DNA from: BPIH01 sp042408925
GTDB lineage: Bacteria; Chloroflexota; Limnocylindria; Limnocylindrales; CSP1-4
Assembly (NCBI GenBank): GCA_042408925.1
Contig: JBHOQO010000020.1
Coordinates: forward strand, 1 to 8,465
Direction: 5' to 3'
Length of the DNA stretch: 8,465 nt
In this document: positions 1-4,634 of the stretch, one piece after another
How the letters are laid out: every line of letters begins with the position of its first letter
Numbering within the stretch: the first letter of the stretch is position 1
Notes under the pieces: model-generated
Told to the model about the DNA's origin: nothing
The model's input: the letters and a program-made list of their open reading frames with translations, nothing else
The model's database searches: none
Position numbers and translations under genes: made by a program

Positions 1-45
1 GTCGGCGTCGAGCCCGCCGACGCGCCGCAGATCCGGCCGGCTCAC
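1..45 (-). CDS. Start of an unidentified gene overlapping the yvcK stop (partial)
   Basis: A GTG at 45-43 overlaps the yvcK TGA by four bases (GTGA), the same coupling style as rapZ/yvcK. The frame stays open for 15 codons to the window edge and reads MSRPDLRRVGGLDAD if the GTG is taken as the start. Too little is visible to assign a family. In many Gram-positive bacteria whiA follows rapZ and yvcK, but these residues do not resemble the usual WhiA N-terminus, so I do not call it whiA. The case for a gene rests only on the overlap and the open frame. The true start could also lie outside the window. Confidence 0.4.
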   Translation of the reverse strand, partial: MSRPDLRRVGGLDAD

Positions 46-1463
46 GCGCTCCGGGCGACCGCCCGCCGCCGCAGCCGGCGCTCGGCCTCGACGACGGCGA
101 GGACCGCCGTCGCCAGGCGAGCCGGGTCGTGGTGGTGCGGGTTCTGCGGATCGACGACCGCCTCGAGGGCGAGCCGCGGCGGGGTCGCGACGGCCGGCGG
201 CCAGCGGAGGCGGACCGGCTCGCTCGGCGCCGTTCCCGGCGCCGGCAGAGCGCTGTTCGCCAGGACGACGTCGACGAGGCCGGGGCCGGCGATCCGGACG
301 AGCGCCTCGAGGTGGTCGGCCAGGTCGAAGCCGGACGTCTCGCCGACCTGGGTCGCGACGTTGCAGACGTAGATCCGGACGGCCCGCGAGGCGGCGACGG
401 CGGTCCGGATCGGGTCGAGGAGGAGCGGCGGCAGGACGCTCGTGAAGAGGCTCCCGGGGCCGAGGACGACGGCGTCGGCCTCGTCGATGGCGGCGATCGC
501 CTCGGCCGAGACCGGGACGTCCTCGGGCGTCAGCCAGAGCGTCTCGATCCCGCTCGAGCGGGCGATCGCCGACTGGCCGTCGACGATTTGGCCGTCCCGA
601 AGCCGGGCGTGGAGGGTCAGCGGCGTCGGCGAGACCGGGAGGACCCGCCCCCGGACGGCGAGGACCCGGTTCATCTGCCGGACCCCCTCCTCGAAGTCGC
701 CGCCCTCGACCGCCGCCATGGCGGCGATGAGGAGGTTCCCGACGGCGTGGCCGGCCAGCCGGTCGCTCGCGGCGCGGGCGCCGTCCGGGTCGGTCCCGTC
801 GTCGGGCGTCGGGAAGCGGTACTGGAGGAGGCGGCCCATGAGCGGCTCGGCGTCGGCGAGGGCGACGAGGCAGTTCCGGATGTCGCCGACCGGCGGGACG
901 CCGAGGACGCCCCGGAGGACGCCGGACGAGCCGCCGTCGTCGGCGACCGAGACGATGGCGGTCAGGTTGCTCGTGTGCTCCTTGAGGCCCCGGAGGAGGA
1001 CCGAGAGCCCGGTCCCGCCGCCGATGGCGACGATCCGCGGCCCCCGGGCGAGGACCCGGCGCTGGTAGATGACCTCGACGAGCGGCTGGTCGGCGTCGAC
1101 GCTCCGGAGCGGGTCGGTCAGGGCCCGGATGAGGCGGAGCGACCCGTAGAGGAACAAGCCCGTCCCGACGGCGGCGAGGATCGCGCCGCGGGCCGCGTAC
1201 GGGAGGAACTGGAGGGTGACGACAAAGAGGAACGCCTGGAGCGGACCCTCGACCTCGATGTCGCGGTAGACCTGGCGGAGGACGAGGGCGCCGGCGAGGG
1301 CGAGACCCAGCTCGCCGAGGAAGACGAGGAGGAGCCAGCGCTTCACCCCCATCCCCGGCCGGAGCCAGGTCCGGAGCGAGCGGCGGTTCGAGACCGGGTC
1401 GGGTCGCGGCGTCGGCCCGGCGGCGCCGTCGTCCGGGCGGCCGGGGTCGGCCGGTCGGGTCAT
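42..1463 (-). CDS. yvcK: YvcK/CofD-like UDP-sugar-binding protein, membrane-anchored (putative gluconeogenesis factor)
   Basis: The protein is 473 aa. Its soluble domain (from about residue 140) belongs to the YvcK/CofD-like family: a glycine-rich GGGTGLSVLL at 148-157, ADDGGSSG around 174-181, GDIRNCL at 193-199, AGHAVGNLLIAA at 237-248, GPGSLFTSVLP at 335-345 and CNVATQVGETSGFD around 367-380. YvcK of Bacillus subtilis binds UDP-GlcNAc and is needed for growth on gluconeogenic carbon and for normal cell-wall synthesis. No enzymatic reaction is firmly known. Ahead of this domain lie hydrophobic stretches at about 42-64 and 77-112, preceded by WLRPGMGVKRW, so the protein is probably held in the membrane with its nucleotide-binding domain in the cytoplasm. 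I chose the ATG at 1463 because it overlaps the rapZ stop as ATGA and has GGGAG about 11 bases upstream. The frame is open further upstream, but only inside rapZ. The tail carries a HHH cluster and is Arg-rich at the end. Confidence 0.93.
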   Translation of the reverse strand: MTRPADPGRPDDGAAGPTPRPDPVSNRRSLRTWLRPGMGVKRWLLLVFLGELGLALAGALVLRQVYRDIEVEGPLQAFLFVVTLQFLPYAARGAILAAVGTGLFLYGSLRLIRALTDPLRSVDADQPLVEVIYQRRVLARGPRIVAIGGGTGLSVLLRGLKEHTSNLTAIVSVADDGGSSGVLRGVLGVPPVGDIRNCLVALADAEPLMGRLLQYRFPTPDDGTDPDGARAASDRLAGHAVGNLLIAAMAAVEGGDFEEGVRQMNRVLAVRGRVLPVSPTPLTLHARLRDGQIVDGQSAIARSSGIETLWLTPEDVPVSAEAIAAIDEADAVVLGPGSLFTSVLPPLLLDPIRTAVAASRAVRIYVCNVATQVGETSGFDLADHLEALVRIAGPGLVDVVLANSALPAPGTAPSEPVRLRWPPAVATPPRLALEAVVDPQNPHHHDPARLATAVLAVVEAERRLRRRAVARSA

Positions 1464-2431
1464 GCCCGCTCGAGCTCCCGGTGGAAGACCGCGACCGGGC
1501 CCACGTCCCGCTCGCTCAGCCACGTCGCCAGCTCCTCGGCGATGACGATGGAGCGGTGATAGCCGCCGGTGCAGCCGATGGCGATCGTCAGGCGGCTCTT
1601 GCCCTCGGCGACGTAGGCCGGGATGGCGAAGTCGAGGAACGCCTCGACGAGGTCGAGGAAGCGCCGGGCCAGCGGCTGGTCGAGGACGTAGCGGCGCACC
1701 GCCTCGGTCAAGCCCGAGAGCTGGCGGAGCTCGGGGACGTAGTACGGGTTTGCCATGAACCGGACGTCGAAGACGAGGTCGGCCTCGAGGGGGATCCCGA
1801 ACTTGTAGCCGAAGCTGATGAGCTGGACGGCGAGGCGGTCGGGCTCCGGCGCGTTCCCCAGCTCGGCGAAGATCCGCTCCCGGAGCTGCCGGAGCGAGAG
1901 GTCGGAGGTGTCGAGGACGACGTCCGCCTCCTCCCGAACCGGCTCGAGGAGCCGCCGCTCGGCGGCGACCGAGCTGGCGATCCCCCGCCGGTCGCCGAGG
2001 GGGTGCCGGTGCCGGGTCTCCGAGAAGCGACGGATGAGGACCTCGTCCCGGGCCTCGAGGAAGACGACCTGGGGTCGGATCCCGCGCCCCTCGAGGGCGC
2101 CGCGCATCGCGGCGAGAGCGACCGGGGCATCGCCGGCGCGGACGTCGAGGACGATGGCGACCCGGGCGAAGCGATCGCGGTCGGAGCTGACGAGTTCGGC
2201 GAGCGAGGGCAGGAGCTCGCCGGGCAGGTTGTCGACGACGGTGTAGCCGATGTCCTCGAAGAGCTTTGCGGCGGCGGTCTTCCCGGCGCCGGAGAGGCCG
2301 CTCAGGATGACGACGTGCTGCCGGGCGCGTCGGCGGCGGTCGGCCGCCGGTTCGCCCCGCCCGGCCGCCGGTTCGCCCCGCCCGGTCTCGGCCACCGAGT
2401 CGACTCGACGCGGGAGATCCTCGCTCGCCAT
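1460..2431 (-). CDS. rapZ: RapZ family nucleotide-binding protein (RNase adapter / YvcJ-like)
   Basis: The protein is 323 aa, longer than the usual ~285-295 because of a ~38-residue Arg/Gly/Glu-rich, probably disordered leader. The P-loop GLSGAGKT is at 45-52, followed by DNLPGELL (67-74), FLEARDEVLIRRFSETRRHP-like residues (124-144, RapZ/YvcJ signature) and DTSDLSLRQLRERI (174-187). The C-terminal domain has SFGYKFGIPLEADLVFDVRF (206-225), NPYYVPELR (228-236) and IGCTGGYHRS (285-294). Family knowledge: E. coli RapZ senses glucosamine-6-phosphate and directs RNase E to the sRNA GlmZ, while the Bacillus homologue YvcJ hydrolyses nucleotides and sits beside yvcK. No GlmZ pathway is implied here. 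The gene is translationally coupled to yvcK by an ATGA overlap. The ATG at 2431 has no clear Shine-Dalgarno sequence; a possible -10 element lies just upstream. A 21-base tandem duplication falls in the leader. Confidence 0.95.
   Translation of the reverse strand: MASEDLPRRVDSVAETGRGEPAAGRGEPAADRRRRARQHVVILSGLSGAGKTAAAKLFEDIGYTVVDNLPGELLPSLAELVSSDRDRFARVAIVLDVRAGDAPVALAAMRGALEGRGIRPQVVFLEARDEVLIRRFSETRHRHPLGDRRGIASSVAAERRLLEPVREEADVVLDTSDLSLRQLRERIFAELGNAPEPDRLAVQLISFGYKFGIPLEADLVFDVRFMANPYYVPELRQLSGLTEAVRRYVLDQPLARRFLDLVEAFLDFAIPAYVAEGKSRLTIAIGCTGGYHRSIVIAEELATWLSERDVGPVAVFHRELERA
2341..2382 (-). repeat. Perfect 21-base tandem duplication in the rapZ leader
   Basis: Two identical adjacent 21-base units (2341-2361 and 2362-2382) encode the heptapeptide GRGEPAA twice, at about residues 17-30 of RapZ. 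The unit is a multiple of three, so the frame is kept, and it lies upstream of the P-loop in a segment with no conserved family motif. The lack of any mismatch between the copies suggests a recent slippage or duplication event. Confidence 0.9.
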
Positions 2432-2438
2432 CAGTGCC

Positions 2439-2444
2439 AGTCTA
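2439..2444 (-). promoter_or_regulatory. Possible -10 element for a leaderless rapZ transcript
   Basis: Read on the minus strand, TAGACT (4 of 6 matches to TATAAT, fitting the TANNNT form) ends seven bases before the rapZ ATG. That would place the transcription start at or next to the A of the start codon. The absence of a purine-rich ribosome-binding site before this ATG fits a leaderless message. It sits in the 81-base tatC-rapZ gap, where such an AT-richer hexamer stands out. I see no convincing -35 hexamer at 16-18 bases, so this is a weak call. Confidence 0.3.
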
Positions 2445-2512
2445 CCGCCGCCGCTCCGGCCGCCGGGTCGTCGGGCTCGGAGGCTCGTCGGCCGTCCTCC
2501 CGCCGCGCCGCC

Positions 2513-3259
2513 TCAGCGGCCGCTTCGGGCGATGAAGAAGGCGGTCGCCTCGTAGAGGACGTACATCGTCAGGCCCAGGGCCGTCGGGCTTACGAGGTCG
2601 CCGCCCGGGGTCACCGCGGCGGCGAAGATCGCGATCCCGAGGATGACGTAGCGGCGCGACCGCCGGAGCCTCGCGCTCGAGACGATCCCGACCCGCGACA
2701 GGCCGTAGAGGAGGATCGGGAACTCCATGACGAGCCCGAAGGCGAGGAAGAGGGTCGTCACGAAGTCGAAGTACGGTCCGGCGGCGAGGTCGCCCCGGAG
2801 CGGTCCGCCGGTGAAGCTGAGGAGGAACTGGATGGCGAAGGGCAGGATGATGTAGGCGACCCCGACCCCGAGGGCGAAGAAAAAGAGGGCGAGCGGCACC
2901 CAGGGCCGGACGATCCGCCGCTCCTCGGGCGTCAGGCCGGGCGCAACGAAGGCCCAGACCTGGTAGAGGATGACCGGCATCGCCAGGACGATCCCGACGA
3001 CGACCGCGACCCGGAGGTAGATGACGAAGGCGTCGCCCGGACCGAGGACCTGGACCTGGCGATCCGGGAGCGGGGCGACGAGGATCTCGATGATTCGCTC
3101 GGCGAAGACGAACCCGACGACGCTCCCGGCCAGGACGGCGAGCCCGATCTTGATGAGCCGGCTTCGGAGCTCGGCGAGGTGGTCGACGAGGGACATGACC
3201 TTCTCCTCGCCGACCCCGGCCACCACGGCCCCCTCGGCCGGCAGAAGCTCATCGGCCAT
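2513..3259 (-). CDS. tatC: Twin-arginine translocase subunit TatC
   Basis: TatC is the multi-spanning membrane receptor that binds twin-arginine signal peptides of folded proteins and recruits TatA. The 248-aa product matches the family length (about 230-260). It shows HLAELRSRL at 27-35, about six membrane segments (near 38-57, 82-104, 119-146, 165-187, 203-217 and 222-243), the cytoplasmic signature YQVWAFVAPGLTPEERR at 99-115, FGLVMEFPI (174-182, with the conserved Glu 179) and the last segment ending VLYE (234-237). The usual TPPD..SQ motif before the last helix reads TPGGDLVSP here. Start choice is uncertain. The ATG at 3259 gives a 21-codon leader with coding-like base use by codon position, while the internal ATG at 3196 (MSLVDHLAELR, the classical TatC N-terminus) has a strong GAGGAG six bases upstream. 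The gene lies 72 bases after tatA with a strong hairpin in between. Confidence 0.96.
   Translation of the reverse strand: MADELLPAEGAVVAGVGEEKVMSLVDHLAELRSRLIKIGLAVLAGSVVGFVFAERIIEILVAPLPDRQVQVLGPGDAFVIYLRVAVVVGIVLAMPVILYQVWAFVAPGLTPEERRIVRPWVPLALFFFALGVGVAYIILPFAIQFLLSFTGGPLRGDLAAGPYFDFVTTLFLAFGLVMEFPILLYGLSRVGIVSSARLRRSRRYVILGIAIFAAAVTPGGDLVSPTALGLTMYVLYEATAFFIARSGR
3194..3208 (-). promoter_or_regulatory. Strong Shine-Dalgarno at the alternative tatC start
   Basis: GAGGAG at 3208-3203 is followed by a 6-base spacer and ATG at 3196-3194, within the tatC frame at codon 22. It is the best ribosome-binding match near the tatC start. Starting here gives a 227-aa TatC beginning at MSLVDHL, where most TatC proteins begin. 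The caveat is that GAG GAG AAG GTC is also ordinary coding sequence (EEKV) if translation starts at 3259. Confidence 0.45.
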
Positions 3260-3294
3260 CGCCTCGGAGCCTCGCTGCCGCCTGACGCTCCCGG

Positions 3295-3323
3295 CGCCGG
3301 GCCGCCGTCGCCGGCGCCCGGCG
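3295..3323 (-). promoter_or_regulatory. Strong hairpin between tatA and tatC
   Basis: Read on the minus strand, CGCCGGGC then GCCG, a GCGA tetraloop, CGGC, one bulged G, and GCCCGGCG form a 12-bp, almost all G:C stem. It begins 8 bases after the tatA stop codon. GCGA is a GNRA-type loop, which favours stable RNA hairpins. No T-run follows, so it is not a standard intrinsic terminator. It could protect the 3' end of a tatA message or partly attenuate read-through into tatC. The pairing is plainly visible; the function is inference. GC-rich sequence produces chance hairpins, which lowers confidence. Confidence 0.5.
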
Positions 3324-3331
3324 GTCGGGGG

Positions 3332-3631
3332 TCACGACCCGGACTGGCCGGTCTGCTCGCCCTCGCGCGCGGTCCCCTGGCCGGTCCCCGACGGCGGGTT
3401 CGCGGTCCCCGACGGCGGGTTGCCCTGCGCCGCCCCGGGGGCCGCCGTCTGGCCGGCGGGCTGGGCCGGCTGGCCGCTCGCCGCGGACGTCACGTCCGAC
3501 GCCGCCTGCCGGAACTCGCGGATCGCCCGCCCGAGGGCACTCCCGACCTCGGGCAGCTTCCCGGGGCCGAGGACGATGAGGGCCAGGACGAGGATGAGGA
3601 GGAGCTCCCCCGGTCCGATGTTGAAGGGCAT
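3332..3631 (-). CDS. tatA: Twin-arginine translocase TatA/TatB family subunit
   Basis: This 99-aa protein has the TatA/B layout: a short N-terminus, one membrane helix (about 8-22), the hinge LGPGKLPEVG at 21-30, an amphipathic helix (about 29-46) and a low-complexity tail rich in Gly, Pro, Ser, Thr, Gln and Ala. TatA oligomers form or weaken the membrane at the transport site after TatC binds the substrate. Residues Glu 9 in ELLLI and Leu 21 in LGP resemble TatB, whereas TatA proteins usually have Phe-Gly at the hinge. With no second tatA/B gene visible here, it may serve both roles, as in minimal TatAC systems. The start ATG at 3631 is well supported by GAGGA at 3642-3638, six bases upstream. 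tatC follows 72 bases downstream. The tail holds a 7-residue tandem repeat. Confidence 0.93.
   Translation of the reverse strand: MPFNIGPGELLLILVLALIVLGPGKLPEVGSALGRAIREFRQAASDVTSAASGQPAQPAGQTAAPGAAQGNPPSGTANPPSGTGQGTAREGEQTGQSGS
3383..3421 (-). repeat. 21-base-period tandem duplication in the tatA tail
   Basis: An identical 18-base core occurs at 3383-3400 and 3404-3421, a period of 21 bases with only a 3-base linker. It encodes NPPSGTA and NPPSGTG at residues 71-84 of TatA. A partial, degraded echo of the unit appears just beyond at about 3371-3380. It keeps frame and lies in the disordered cytoplasmic tail, beyond the functional helix region. Confidence 0.85.
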
Positions 3632-3662
3632 GTCGTGTCCTCGAAGTTGCTGCTGGGCGCCG

Positions 3663-3706
3663 GCGCACCGGTTACGCTGGCACGAAATGGCCGACCGCCG
3701 GTGCGC
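3663..3706. promoter_or_regulatory. 9-bp inverted repeat in the pyrF-tatA gap
   Basis: GCGCACCGG at 3663-3671 is the exact reverse complement of CCGGTGCGC at 3698-3706, with 26 bases between the arms. The enclosed stretch includes an AT-richer patch (ACGAAAT, GTTAC), unusual for this window. The repeat lies in the 87-base gap between the pyrF stop and the tatA start. It could be an operator, a long-loop hairpin in the tatA leader, or chance. No T-run marks it as an intrinsic terminator, and I could not pick out a clear -35/-10 pair. Confidence 0.4.
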
Positions 3707-3718
3707 GATCCCGACCGC

Positions 3719-4618
3719 CTACGATACCACAGCGAGGCGGGCGGCCCACTCGGACGCCGCCTCGGCGAGCCTCGTCCCGACGTCGCCCCGCCCGGCCTCC
3801 CGGCCGCCCGCGGCAGCTCGACCGGCGGCGTCGGCGATCCCGCGGGAGACGTTGACGAGGAGCCCGCCGCCCGGGTGGGCGGCCGCCGAGCCGGCACGGG
3901 CCGGACCGGCCTCGAGGACCGTCGCAACGTCGCCACCCTGAGCCCCGACGCCCGGGACGAGGAACACCGCCGCGGGGAGCGCGGCCCGGATCGCCCGGAG
4001 CTCGGCGGGCGCCGTCGCGCCGACGACGAAGCCGATCCCCTCGGCCGGCCCCCAGGCCGCGGCCCGGCGGGCGATCTCGAGGTAGAGGGGCGCGCCGGCG
4101 ACCTCGAGGTCCTGGATCTCGGCTGCGCTCGGGTTCGAGGTCCGACAGAGGAGGTAGACGAAGCGGTCGGCCCGCTCGAGGAACGGCGCGACGGCGTCGC
4201 GGCCGAGGTAGGGGTTCAGGGTCACCGCGTCGGCGCCGAGGGCGTCGAAGAGGGCGGCCGCCTGGCGGGTCGCCGTCGTTCCGATGTCGCCGCGCTTCGC
4301 GTCGGCGACGAAGGGGCAGTCGGCCGGGATCCGGGCCCGGAGCCGCTCGAGGGCGGCGATTCCCGCCGAGCCGAAGGCCTCGAAGAAGGCGAGGTTCGCC
4401 TTCACCGCCGCCGCGAGCGGCGCCGCCGCCTCCAGGAGGAGCGCGGCGAACGCCTCGATCCCGACGGCCGTCGGCGGGAAGCCGGGCGGGAGGCGGGCCG
4501 GGTCCGGGTCGAGGCCGAGGCAGAGGACGGAGCCGACGGTTGCCGTCCGGGCGGCGAGGCGTTCGAGGTACGGCGCCCGAGACGGGGCGGGCGGGCGGGC
4601 GGTCGGCTGGGCGGCCAC
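3719..4618 (-). CDS. pyrF: Orotidine 5'-phosphate decarboxylase, PyrF type 2
   Basis: The enzyme removes CO2 from orotidine 5'-phosphate to give UMP, the last step of de novo UMP synthesis in the cytoplasm. At 299 aa it fits the longer type 2 subfamily (about 270-310 aa; type 1 is about 230-250). Visible features in barrel order: LCLGLDPD (32-39), AVKANLAFFE with Lys 73 and Asn 75, the catalytic signature DAKRGDIGTT (106-115; Asp 106, Lys 108, Asp 111), TLNPYLGRDAV (133-143), PGVGAQGGD (222-230, phosphate-binding region) and SRG (258-260). All catalytic residues are intact. The start is a GTG at 4618, 16 bases after the stop of the propeller gene. The gap has only a weak GGAA ribosome-binding site, so coupling to the upstream gene is likely. 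The first ~16 residues are Pro/Ala-rich and lie outside the conserved domain. An 87-base gap with an inverted repeat follows. Confidence 0.95.
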   Translation of the reverse strand: MAAQPTARPPAPSRAPYLERLAARTATVGSVLCLGLDPDPARLPPGFPPTAVGIEAFAALLLEAAAPLAAAVKANLAFFEAFGSAGIAALERLRARIPADCPFVADAKRGDIGTTATRQAAALFDALGADAVTLNPYLGRDAVAPFLERADRFVYLLCRTSNPSAAEIQDLEVAGAPLYLEIARRAAAWGPAEGIGFVVGATAPAELRAIRAALPAAVFLVPGVGAQGGDVATVLEAGPARAGSAAAHPGGGLLVNVSRGIADAAGRAAAGGREAGRGDVGTRLAEAASEWAARLAVVS

Positions 4619-4634
4619 GGTTCCGGTTGACGCC

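Noticed and set aside
1260..1345. A possible twin-arginine signal at the YvcK N-terminus (NRRSLR followed by a hydrophobic segment).
   Set aside because: The protein has more than one membrane segment and a nucleotide-binding domain expected in the cytoplasm. The arginines fit ordinary positive-inside topology, and the motif lacks the usual Phe-Leu-Lys.
1464..1523. A 20-codon upstream extension of yvcK.
   Set aside because: It lies inside rapZ, and the ATG at 1463 with ATGA overlap and GGGAG upstream is the better start.
129..1559. A 476-codon plus-strand open frame opposite yvcK.
   Set aside because: It is antisense to a gene with well-conserved motifs, has no recognisable domain, and shows the same low-complexity charged composition.
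2432..2512. A GGAGG...CCTCC pairing in the tatC-rapZ gap as a terminator.
   Set aside because: The stem is only 5 bp with a 12-base loop and no T-run, which is expected by chance at this GC content.
1481..4630. A 1049-codon open frame on the plus strand, antisense to rapZ, tatC, tatA and pyrF.
   Set aside because: It runs straight through several clear genes and their gaps, its product is a featureless Arg/Asp/Glu/Gly/Pro mixture, and stop codons are rare antisense to GC-rich coding sequence. It is a composition artefact.
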